Below are positions 26,851-34,523 of a stretch of DNA of 64,000 bases, in pieces. The stretch comes from Dyella_A sp050749815 (GTDB lineage Bacteria > Pseudomonadota > Gammaproteobacteria > Xanthomonadales > Rhodanobacteraceae). The position numbers and the translations under genes are program-made. A model generated the notes under the pieces. That model ran no database searches, was not told the DNA's origin, and saw only the letters and a program-made list of their open reading frames with translations. The stretch lies in assembly GCF_050749815.1 (NCBI RefSeq), contig NZ_CP192735.1:3410001-3474000 (forward strand), read 5' to 3'. The stretch's first letter is position 1, and each line of letters starts with the position of its first letter.

Positions 26851-27939
26851 ATGCCTGAAGCCACCGTCCATCCATCCGGCCCACGCTTCGCCTCCGTCGA
26901 CGCCCTGCGCGGCCTCACCGTGGCCGCGATGCTGCTGGTCAACGATCCGGGCGACTGGGGGCACGTCTACTGGCCGCTGGAACATGCCGAGTGGCACGGC
27001 TGCACGCCGACCGACCTGATCTTTCCGTTCTTCCTGTTCATCGTGGGCGTGTCGATCGCGCTCGCCTTCGGACCGAAGCTCGAACGAGGCGACGCGCGCG
27101 CACCGCTGCTCCGCGGTGCATGGCTGCGCGCGCTACGCATCCTCGCGCTCGGCCTGGCGATCAACCTGCTCGCCGCGTGGCTGATGCCCGGCGCGCACCT
27201 GCGATTGCCAGGCGTGCTGCAGCGGATTGCGCTGTGCTTTGCGCTGGCCGTGCCGCTGGCGTTGCTCACGCGGGCGTGGACGCAGGGGGCGCTGATCGTG
27301 GTGATCCTCGCCGGCTACGCCTGGTTGCTGCATCTGGGGGGTACGCTGGCGCCGTGGGACAACCTGGTCAGTCGCAGCGATAGCGCGCTGTTCGGCCGCT
27401 TCGTCTACCAGATCGACCCGGCCAGCGGCCGCGGCCATGACCCGGAAGGATTGCTCGGCACGCTGCCGTCGCTGGCCACCACGCTGCTCGGCTTGATCGC
27501 CGGGCGCTGGCTGCGCGCCGGACGTGCGCGGCGCCTGTGGCCGATGGGCGTCGCCTTGTTGGTGGCGGGCTGGGCATGGTCGCTGGTGCTGCCGTTCAAC
27601 AAGAATCTGTGGACGCCCTCGTTCGTGTTGTGGACCGGCGGCTGGGCGATGCTCGCGCTGGGGCTGGTGCATGACGCCATCGATCGCCGTGGCTTCCCGC
27701 CGATCGGCCACCGCTTCGGCGTCAACGCCATCGCAGCGTATGCCGGCTCGGAACTGATGCAGATCCTGCTGCCGGCCACGGGCGCGCAGCAGCTGCTGTA
27801 CACCGATGGGTTGGCGCGTTGGATCACGCCGCTGGCCGGGCCGTATGTGGCGTCGCTGGCGTGGGCGATCGCCTTTGTCGCGCTGTGGTGGGTGATCGTG
27901 TGGGCGATGGACCGGCGAGGCATCCACCTGAAGCTGTAA
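26851..27939 (+). CDS. nagX: NagX-type membrane protein (HGSNAT-like, COG4299)
   Basis: 362 residues with about nine to ten membrane spans. N-terminal RFASVDALRGLTVAAMLLVNDPGDWGHVYWPLEHAEWHGCTPTDLIFPFFLFIVGVSIALAFG is the hallmark of the heparan-alpha-glucosaminide N-acetyltransferase-like family, with the conserved LRG, H and D in the first loop. Family members called NagX are found in GlcNAc regulons of Xanthomonadales and Shewanella, and their role is thought to be transmembrane handling or acetylation of amino sugars. That is known of the family, not shown here. Last gene of the plus-strand nag unit, 81 bases after the hexosaminidase. Confidence 0.85.
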   Translation: MPEATVHPSGPRFASVDALRGLTVAAMLLVNDPGDWGHVYWPLEHAEWHGCTPTDLIFPFFLFIVGVSIALAFGPKLERGDARAPLLRGAWLRALRILALGLAINLLAAWLMPGAHLRLPGVLQRIALCFALAVPLALLTRAWTQGALIVVILAGYAWLLHLGGTLAPWDNLVSRSDSALFGRFVYQIDPASGRGHDPEGLLGTLPSLATTLLGLIAGRWLRAGRARRLWPMGVALLVAGWAWSLVLPFNKNLWTPSFVLWTGGWAMLALGLVHDAIDRRGFPPIGHRFGVNAIAAYAGSELMQILLPATGAQQLLYTDGLARWITPLAGPYVASLAWAIAFVALWWVIVWAMDRRGIHLKL

Positions 27940-28008
27940 CCTCGCCGGTCGTGCCATCGTGCTGTAAGACGAGCCGCCTACAAGACGCGTTTGCCTCCGG
28001 AGTGGCCC

Positions 28009-29103
28009 ATGCGTCGCCTGATCTGCCTCACCCTCCTGCTCGGACTGCTGCCGATGGTTAACGCTGTGCACGCCGCCGAGAAACCGCTCGCATCGAAGGT
28101 GCGGGTGATCGGCCACCGCGGCGCCAGCGCCCTGCGGCCCGAGCACACGCTGACCTCGTACACCAAGGCGATCGCCGATGGCGCCGATGTGATCGAGCCG
28201 GACCTGGTGATGACGAAGGACGGCGTGATGGTGGCGCGCCACGAGAACAACATCGCCGAAACCACCGACGTGGCGAACCATCCCGAGTTCGCCTCGCGCA
28301 AGACCACCAAGGTGATCGACGGCCAGCGGGTCACTGGCTGGTTCACCGAGGACTTCACCCTCGCCGAGCTGAAAACCCTGCGCGCCCGCGAGCGCCTGCC
28401 CGAGTTGCGCGGCACCGTCTACGACGGGCAGTTCCAGATCGCCACCCTGGACGAGATCATCGACTTCGTCGCCGCCGAATCGGCCGCGCGCGGGCGGGTG
28501 ATTGGGCTGATCCCGGAGATCAAGCACGGCACTTACTTCCAGCGCATCGGCCTGCCGATGGAAGACGCGCTGCTCGCCACGCTGGCCGCGCATGCGTACA
28601 CGCGCACCGCGCCGGTGGAGATCCAGTCGTTCGAGATCGCCAACCTGAAGTATCTGCGCGGCAAGCTAGGCAAGACGCACACCAACATCACGCTGCTGCA
28701 GCTGATCGACGAACCGGCGATGCACCCGGGCGACGTGCTGGCCGCCGACGGCGCGCTCACCTACGCGCAGATGATCACGCCGGCAGGGCTCAAGGCGATC
28801 GCGCAGTATGCCGACGCGATCGGTCCCGTCTACCACGCCATCATCCCGTACACCGTCGACGGCCACCTCGGCGCGCCCACCACGCTCGTACACGACGCGC
28901 ACGCCGCGGGCCTCGAGGTGCACCCGTACACCTTTCGCCCGGAGAACACCTTCCTGGCGAAAAACTTCTGGCAGGGCGATAACCCGAACACCTTCAACGC
29001 CGCCGGCATGCTGGCGCAGCTGAAGGTGTACCTGGATACCGGCATCGATGCGTTCTTCACCGACGATCCGGGGCTGGGGCGGCAGGCGGTCGACGCGCGC
29101 TGA
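28009..29103 (+). CDS. glpQ: glycerophosphodiester phosphodiesterase, exported
   Basis: Hydrolyses glycerophosphodiesters to glycerol-3-phosphate and alcohol. It has 364 residues from the ATG at 28009 (GGAG upstream) and a signal peptide LICLTLLLGLLPMVNAVHA. GDPD barrel motifs: VIGHRGASALRPEHTLTSYTKAIADGADVIEPDLVMTKDGVMVARHENN (catalytic H/R, metal E and D), GLIPEIKHGTYF, and TDDPGLGRQA at the end. The length and the inserted region match periplasmic GlpQ rather than cytosolic UgpQ. First of a run of genes (GDPD, NPP-like, TonB receptor, YhhN) that could scavenge phospholipid head groups. Confidence 0.93.
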   Translation: MRRLICLTLLLGLLPMVNAVHAAEKPLASKVRVIGHRGASALRPEHTLTSYTKAIADGADVIEPDLVMTKDGVMVARHENNIAETTDVANHPEFASRKTTKVIDGQRVTGWFTEDFTLAELKTLRARERLPELRGTVYDGQFQIATLDEIIDFVAAESAARGRVIGLIPEIKHGTYFQRIGLPMEDALLATLAAHAYTRTAPVEIQSFEIANLKYLRGKLGKTHTNITLLQLIDEPAMHPGDVLAADGALTYAQMITPAGLKAIAQYADAIGPVYHAIIPYTVDGHLGAPTTLVHDAHAAGLEVHPYTFRPENTFLAKNFWQGDNPNTFNAAGMLAQLKVYLDTGIDAFFTDDPGLGRQAVDAR

Positions 29104-29182
29104 CGCGGGCGGACACGTGGCTGTCACCGCGGTGTAGCGCGTGCCGGCAAGCATGCGCGGCTTCGCTTCCAGAATCGCCGCC

Positions 29183-30520
29183 ATGCCCCGCCTGTTTCGC
29201 TCCTGCCTCGGCCTGCTGGCCCTCGCGCTCGCTCTGCCGGCCGCCGCCACGCCGGTGCTGCTGATCTCCATCGACGGCCTGCGTCCGGCGGACGTGCTGC
29301 ACGCGAAGAAGCGCGGCCTGGCATTGCCCAACCTCACCCGCTTCGTGCACGAGGGCAGCTATGCCGAAGGCGTCACCGGCGTGCTGCCCACGCTCACCTA
29401 CCCCAGTCACGTCTCCCTGCTCACCGGCGTGTCGCCGCGCGTGCACGGCGTGGGCGGCAACCTCAGCTTCGATCCGCTCAACAAGAACCAGCTCGGCTGG
29501 GACTGGTACGCCAGCGACATCAAGGTGCCCACGCTGTGGCAGGCCGCGCACGACGCAGGACTCTCCACCGCCAACGTGCACTGGCCGGTAAGCGTGGGTG
29601 CCGTGGGCGTGGACTGGAACCTGCCACAGATCTGGCGCACCGGCACCGACGACGATCGCAAGCTGCTCGCCGCGCTGGCCACGCCCGGCCTGCTGCCGGC
29701 GCTGGAGAAAGACCTCGGCCCGTACCCGCAGGGCATCAACGAGGAGCTGGACGGCGACCAGGCTCGCGCCCGCTTCGCGGTGAAGCTGCTCGAGCTGCAC
29801 CGGCCGCAGTTCATGACCGTCTACTTCGCCGCGCTCGACCACGAAGAGCACGCCAAGGGCCCGGGCACGTCCGACGCCAGCCGCGTGCTCGAGCAGATCG
29901 ACGCGCTGGTCGGCGAAGTGGCCGATGCCGCGCGCCGCGTGCATCCGGATGGCGTCGTTGCGGTGGTGTCCGACCACGGCTTTGCGCCCGTCACGCAGGA
30001 CGTGAACCTGTACGCGCCGTTCCTCAAGGAAGGCCTGGTGACGCTGAAGAACGGCGCCATCACCGACTGGCAGGCGGCGGTGTGGAACGACGGCGGCAGC
30101 GCGGCCATCGTGCTGCGCGATCCTTCCGATGCATCGGTGAAGGCACGCGTGCAGGCGCTGCTCGATCGTCTGCGCCAGGATCCGGCCTATGGCATCGCCG
30201 AGATCCTCGATCGTGAGCAGTTGCTGGCCAAGGGCGGCAGCGACAAGGCGAGCTGGTTCGTGGTGTTCAAACCCGGTTACGAACTGGGTATCACTGTGGA
30301 CGCGCCACTGCCGTCGCCCTCGCACTACCACGGCATGCACGGCTATGACCCGTCACGCCCCGATCAGCGGGCCACCTTGCTGATCACAGGCCCGGGCGTA
30401 CCGGCTGGGCGCGACCTCGGCGTGGTCGACATGCGCGACATCGCGCCCACGCTGGCCGACTACCTCGGCGTGGCGCTTCCCACGGCGCAAGGACATGCGC
30501 TGCTCGCGCCGACGCACTGA
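29183..30520 (+). CDS. ectonucleotide pyrophosphatase/phosphodiesterase-like protein, exported
   Basis: 445 residues from the ATG at 29183, with a signal peptide (FRSCLGLLALALALPAAA). NPP-type catalytic residues: LLISIDGLRPADV (metal D), GVLPTLTYPSHVSLLTG (nucleophilic T of the PTLTYP segment), AALDHEEHAKGPG (D and H), VVSDHGFAPV (DH), HYHGMHGYDP (last H). Shorter than the gene at 13151 and only distantly similar. Close bacterial relatives cleave nucleotide or phosphocholine/glycerophosphocholine-type diesters. Which of these applies is not visible. Follows glpQ by 79 bases on the same strand. Confidence 0.87.
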   Translation: MPRLFRSCLGLLALALALPAAATPVLLISIDGLRPADVLHAKKRGLALPNLTRFVHEGSYAEGVTGVLPTLTYPSHVSLLTGVSPRVHGVGGNLSFDPLNKNQLGWDWYASDIKVPTLWQAAHDAGLSTANVHWPVSVGAVGVDWNLPQIWRTGTDDDRKLLAALATPGLLPALEKDLGPYPQGINEELDGDQARARFAVKLLELHRPQFMTVYFAALDHEEHAKGPGTSDASRVLEQIDALVGEVADAARRVHPDGVVAVVSDHGFAPVTQDVNLYAPFLKEGLVTLKNGAITDWQAAVWNDGGSAAIVLRDPSDASVKARVQALLDRLRQDPAYGIAEILDREQLLAKGGSDKASWFVVFKPGYELGITVDAPLPSPSHYHGMHGYDPSRPDQRATLLITGPGVPAGRDLGVVDMRDIAPTLADYLGVALPTAQGHALLAPTH

Positions 30521-30699
30521 ATGATCCGGCGGATGTGACAGAACGGTTTAGCCGTCCAAACGCGCTGACACGCCGGTGTAAGCGCCGCTTCACACGCGCC
30601 ACCCATGCTTTCGCGATCCGTTCCGCCGGGGCGGTCGCAGGTTCCCTTTTCCCACTGATGCCGCGAGGGCTCGCGCCCCCGCGACGAGGATGTGCACGC

Positions 30700-33036
30700 A
30701 TGTCGAACCGTCTGATCTCCCATCGCCGCGCCGTGCTGGCGCTTGCCCTCTTTGCCGCGCTGCAGGGAAGCGCGCTGGCCACCGATACGCCCAGCGCCAC
30801 GGATGCCGCGCCCGTTGATGCCGCCGCCGACGTCAGCAAGGTCAAGCAGCTGCAGACGGTGTCGGTGATCGGCCAGGGCGAGTCGCGCCAGGTGCAGCGC
30901 ATCACCAGCGAAGACGTGAAGGTGCTGCCGCCGGGCAGCAGCCCGCTCAAGGTGCTGGAAGGCAAGCCGGGCGTGCACTTCGAGTCGGCCGATCCGTTCG
31001 GCAACTACGAGTGGTCCACCCGCATCAGCCTGCGCGGCTTCAACCAGAACCGCCTCGGCTTCACGCTGGACGGCATCCCGCTGGGCGACATGAGCTACGG
31101 TAACCAGAACGGCCTGCACATCAGCCGCGCGCTGATCGCCGAGAACCTCGGCGGCGCCGAGCTGGCCGAGGGCATCGGCTCACTGGGCACCGCGTCCACC
31201 AGCGATCTGGGCGGCACGGTGCAGTTCTACTCGGCCGACCCTACGCCCGACTACGGCGTCACCGTGGCGCAGAGCATCGGCACCGACTCGGCCCGCCGCA
31301 CCTACGCGCGGCTCGACACCGGCGACCACCACGGCTTTGCCATGTACCTGTCCGGTGCGTACGCCACCGTGGACAAGTGGAAGGGCCAAGGCGACCAGAC
31401 GCAGAAGCAGTTCAACGGCAAGGCGGTGTACGACTTCGGCGACGACAGCCGCGTCGGCGCGCTGCTCACCACCTCCAGCCGTCACGAGAACGATTACCAG
31501 GATCTCTCGCTCGCGCTGGAAAAGCGCAACGGCTGGAACTGGGACAACTTCCGCCCCGACTGGAACCGCGCCGTGGCCGTGGCCACCCAATACCAGACCA
31601 CCGGCACGGTAAACGATGGCAACGTGCAGAGCGTGGACGACGCCTACTACGATGCCAGCGGCCTGCGCGACGACACCGTGGCCAGCGTGTTCGGTGATTT
31701 CGCGCTCAGCGACGCCGTGCGCCTGAAGGCCACCGGCTACTACCACAACGATCGCGGCCAGGGTCACTGGTGGACGCCGTACGTGCCGTCCTATCCGGGC
31801 ACGCCGCAGCAGACGCCGATCTCGATCCGCACCACCGAGTACGGCATCGACCGCGGCGGTCTCACCGCGGCGCTGAGCTGGGACATCGGCATCCACCACG
31901 TGGAGGCGGGGTTCTGGTACGAGGACTCCAACCACAACGTGCAGCGCAACTATTACTACGTCAGCGGCCCGGTCAGCGACAACTACTTCCTCGAAGATCC
32001 GAACCTGCGCCAGTTCTACCAGCACTACGAAACCACTACCCGCCAGTTCTACGTGCAGGACAGCTTCAAGCTGCTGGATGATCGCCTGAGCGTGGACGTG
32101 GGCTTCAAGTCGCCGCACAGCAAGGTCACCGCGCGCGCCGTGCCAGGCACGCTCACCTACGGCACCGCCGGTGCCTACGCCGCCGGCACGCTGACCGCGA
32201 AGAAGACCTTCCTGCCGCAGATCGGTGCTAGCTACCAGCTCGGCGGCGGCTTCGAGGTGTTCGGCTCCTACGCCAAGAACATCGCCGCCTACCAGGCCGG
32301 CATCACCGGCCCGATGGCTACCACCCAGGTCGCCTTCGACACCTTCGGCAAGCAGCTCAAGCCCGAGCAGTCGAGCACCATCGAAGGCGGCCTGCGCCAG
32401 GTTGGCGACTTCTACCAGGCCTCGCTGGCGCTGTACGACGTGAAGTTCGACAACCGCCTGCTGGTGATCTCGCAGTGCGCCGGCATCGTCGGCTGCGCCA
32501 GCGGCTACGCAAACGTGGGCTCGGTGAGCAGCCGCGGCGCCGAGCTGGCGGTGAACTTCAAGCTCGCCGACGACCTGCACTGGTCCAACTCGCTCTCCTA
32601 CAACCGCTCGCGCTACGACAACGACTACGTCAGCGGCTTCGACGCGCAGAACAATCCGATCGTGGTGCCCACCAAGGGCAAGACCGTGGTCGACAGCCCC
32701 AAGCAGCTGATCGCCTCGGAGCTGGTGTGGACGCCGGGGCCGTGGGACCTGCGTCTGTCGGCCCACTACACCGGCAAGCGCTACTACACCTACATCAACG
32801 ACGCCGGCGTGCCGTCGTACTGGTTGTTCAACGCCGCGGTCGGCTACGACTTCGGCAAGCTCGGGTTTGCGCAGGAGATCAAGCTTGCGCTCAACGTCAC
32901 CAACCTCGCCAACAAGCGCTATTTCGGCACCATCGGCTCCAACGGCTTCGTGGTCAGCGACGCCGGCGGTACCTTCCAGACCCTGCTGGCCGGTGCCCCG
33001 CGCGCCAGCATGCTGACGGCGACCGTGCGGTTCTGA
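30700..33036 (+). CDS. TonB-dependent receptor
   Basis: 778 residues from the ATG at 30700 (GAGGA upstream). Signal peptide RRAVLALALFAALQGSALA, TonB box LQTVSVIGQ, then a compact plug: VKVLPPGSSPLKVLEGKPGVHFESADPFGNYEWSTRISLRGFNQNRLGFTLDGIPLGDMSYGNQNGLHISRALIAENLGGAELAEGIGSLGTAS. The barrel ends in ASMLTATVRF. The FNQNRLGFTLDGIPLGDMSYGNQNG wording is a recognisable subgroup of receptors, but its ligand is not established. Following glpQ and an NPP-like hydrolase suggests uptake of a product or of the phosphodiester itself. This is inference from context only. Confidence 0.88.
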   Translation: MSNRLISHRRAVLALALFAALQGSALATDTPSATDAAPVDAAADVSKVKQLQTVSVIGQGESRQVQRITSEDVKVLPPGSSPLKVLEGKPGVHFESADPFGNYEWSTRISLRGFNQNRLGFTLDGIPLGDMSYGNQNGLHISRALIAENLGGAELAEGIGSLGTASTSDLGGTVQFYSADPTPDYGVTVAQSIGTDSARRTYARLDTGDHHGFAMYLSGAYATVDKWKGQGDQTQKQFNGKAVYDFGDDSRVGALLTTSSRHENDYQDLSLALEKRNGWNWDNFRPDWNRAVAVATQYQTTGTVNDGNVQSVDDAYYDASGLRDDTVASVFGDFALSDAVRLKATGYYHNDRGQGHWWTPYVPSYPGTPQQTPISIRTTEYGIDRGGLTAALSWDIGIHHVEAGFWYEDSNHNVQRNYYYVSGPVSDNYFLEDPNLRQFYQHYETTTRQFYVQDSFKLLDDRLSVDVGFKSPHSKVTARAVPGTLTYGTAGAYAAGTLTAKKTFLPQIGASYQLGGGFEVFGSYAKNIAAYQAGITGPMATTQVAFDTFGKQLKPEQSSTIEGGLRQVGDFYQASLALYDVKFDNRLLVISQCAGIVGCASGYANVGSVSSRGAELAVNFKLADDLHWSNSLSYNRSRYDNDYVSGFDAQNNPIVVPTKGKTVVDSPKQLIASELVWTPGPWDLRLSAHYTGKRYYTYINDAGVPSYWLFNAAVGYDFGKLGFAQEIKLALNVTNLANKRYFGTIGSNGFVVSDAGGTFQTLLAGAPRASMLTATVRF

Positions 33037-33044
33037 GCGTCCAC

Positions 33045-33078
33045 GCGCCGCCCGGCCCAGCGCTGAGCCGGGCGGCGC
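33045..33078. terminator. hairpin after the TonB receptor
   Basis: A perfect 12-bp GC stem (33045-33056 with 33067-33078) around a 10-base loop, starting 8 bases after the receptor stop and ending 32 bases before the next gene. There is no T-run, so it may work as a Rho-assisted terminator or as a 3'-end stabiliser. Confidence 0.5.
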
Positions 33079-33110
33079 TATGATCGAGCGGACCCCGAAG
33101 GATCTCCGGC

Positions 33111-33830
33111 ATGGCCGACGCTCGTCGCGGGAGTCCGCGCTCCCTGATCGCTCCGGCCATTGCCCTCGCGGCGGCCGGGGCTGTTCTTGGCGGTTTGATG
33201 GCCGCACCAGGCGCCGCCGATGGCTGGCGTGTGCTGCACTGGGCGTGCAAGCCGCTGGCGACGGTGTTAGTCATCGCGATGGCCTGGCATACGCCGTGGC
33301 CGTTGTCCGCGCGCTACCGCCGACGAGTGCTTGCCGGCTTGGGCTTCGCCTTGCTCGGTGACGTATTGCTGATGCTGCCGGGCGACTTCTTCGTGCCGGG
33401 GTTGGCCGCATTCCTGCTCTCCCACGTCGCTTTCCTTGCCGCGTGGTTGGACGACAGCCACTTCGCCATGCGTCCGCTGGCCTGGCTCGCCTGCCTGCTG
33501 GCTGCGGTCGGCCTGCTGGGGTTGCTCTGGCCGTTCGTCGCGCCCGCGCTGCGGGTGCCGGTAATGATCTACGCGCTGGTGCTGGCGACGATGGCGGGGC
33601 AGGCGGTGGGTCGTGCCTGGCAGCGTGCGGCGATGGCCGACGCCCTGGCACACCCCGCACGTCGCGCCGCGCTTGGCGCCCTGCTGTTCATGGTCAGCGA
33701 CAGCCTGCTGGCGTGGGACCGCTTCCGCCATGCGCTGCCGCTGTCGGCGCTATGGGTGCTCGGCACCTACTATCCGGCGATCGGGCTGATCGCCGGGTCG
33801 GTCGGGCGCGAATCCGAACGCAGACGCTGA
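33111..33830 (+). CDS. YhhN/TMEM86-family membrane protein (lysoplasmalogenase-like)
   Basis: 239 residues, nearly all membrane spans (about eight), with the family pattern KPLATVLVIAM near span 2, GDVLLMLPGDFFVPGLAAFLLSHVAFLAAW in spans 3-4, ALGALLFMVSDSLLAWDRF in span 7 and GTYYPAIGLIAGS at the end. The conserved aspartates in GD and SD are those kept in YhhN/TMEM86 enzymes, which hydrolyse the vinyl-ether bond of lysoplasmalogens or related lysolipids. The start ATG has AAGGA upstream. It ends the plus-strand run that begins with glpQ, consistent with lipid turnover. Confidence 0.82.
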   Translation: MADARRGSPRSLIAPAIALAAAGAVLGGLMAAPGAADGWRVLHWACKPLATVLVIAMAWHTPWPLSARYRRRVLAGLGFALLGDVLLMLPGDFFVPGLAAFLLSHVAFLAAWLDDSHFAMRPLAWLACLLAAVGLLGLLWPFVAPALRVPVMIYALVLATMAGQAVGRAWQRAAMADALAHPARRAALGALLFMVSDSLLAWDRFRHALPLSALWVLGTYYPAIGLIAGSVGRESERRR

Positions 33831-33886
33831 CCGTCGGGGTGAGTGCGCGGTCAGCGAGCGCCTTTTGTGCATCGCCAGGTATGGCC

Positions 33887-34309
33887 TCACGTCGTCCAGC
33901 CGCGCGCATTCGCGTAGCCGGCCAACGGCACCAGGCCGATCGCCACGAGCAGCACTACGCCCTGCAGCAACGGCGCCACGCCGCTGGCGGCCTTCAGGTG
34001 GTCCATCATGACGAACAGGCCGACGTCCTGCGCCAGCACGCCCAGCAGGGAGGCGATGAGCAGGCCGGTCGCCCAGCGCTTGCGCAACAACAGGCAGATG
34101 CATCCCAGCGCGCCGCCGATGACTGCGACACCGGTGGCCACGAGAGCCCAGAGCGGACGTTCGCGGTACAGCGCCTGCTGTGCCTCGGGCAGCCGGGCGA
34201 GGTCCTCGGGGGTGAGCTGCAGGTCGGCCACGAAGGCCGTGCAGCCGGCGAGGTTCCACAGCAGGGCGAGCGCAGCGATAACGTAGAACCAGGTAGGGGG
34301 CTTGTTCAT
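33887..34309 (-). CDS. small membrane protein of unknown function
   Basis: 140 residues. Four hydrophobic segments (about 7-25, 53-76, 82-104 and 113-134) with a short loop LTPEDLARLPEAQQALYRERPLW between the first two. The start ATG at 34309 has GAGGAG 7 bases upstream. The PEAQQALYxxRPxW stretch occurs in many uncharacterised proteobacterial membrane proteins, but no function is known to me. Convergent with the YhhN gene, 56 bases apart. Confidence 0.75.
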   Translation of the reverse strand: MNKPPTWFYVIAALALLWNLAGCTAFVADLQLTPEDLARLPEAQQALYRERPLWALVATGVAVIGGALGCICLLLRKRWATGLLIASLLGVLAQDVGLFVMMDHLKAASGVAPLLQGVVLLVAIGLVPLAGYANARGWTT

Positions 34310-34441
34310 GACCTGCTCCTCGAAGAACCCGGCTCGACCGGCCGGCGGCAGGATTAGACCGCCGGATGCCGATCGTTCGTCAAGTGGCGTCGCAGATGCA
34401 CCGCGCGCATGGCCGTGGACTAGCTAGAAAGCGCCTGGCCG

Positions 34442-34471
34442 AAAAAAAACGCCACCCGTTGCCGGGTGGCG
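34442..34471 (-). terminator. intrinsic terminator of the Oar-like receptor gene
   Basis: On the minus strand a 9-bp stem CGCCACCCG/CGGGTGGCG with loop GCAA is followed directly by eight T (complement of A442-A449). It lies 53 bases after the receptor stop. Confidence 0.93.
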
Positions 34472-34523
34472 CCAAAACAGCTTGAAAGAGGCCGGGACAC
34501 CGTCCCGGCCTCCGCCCGCACGA

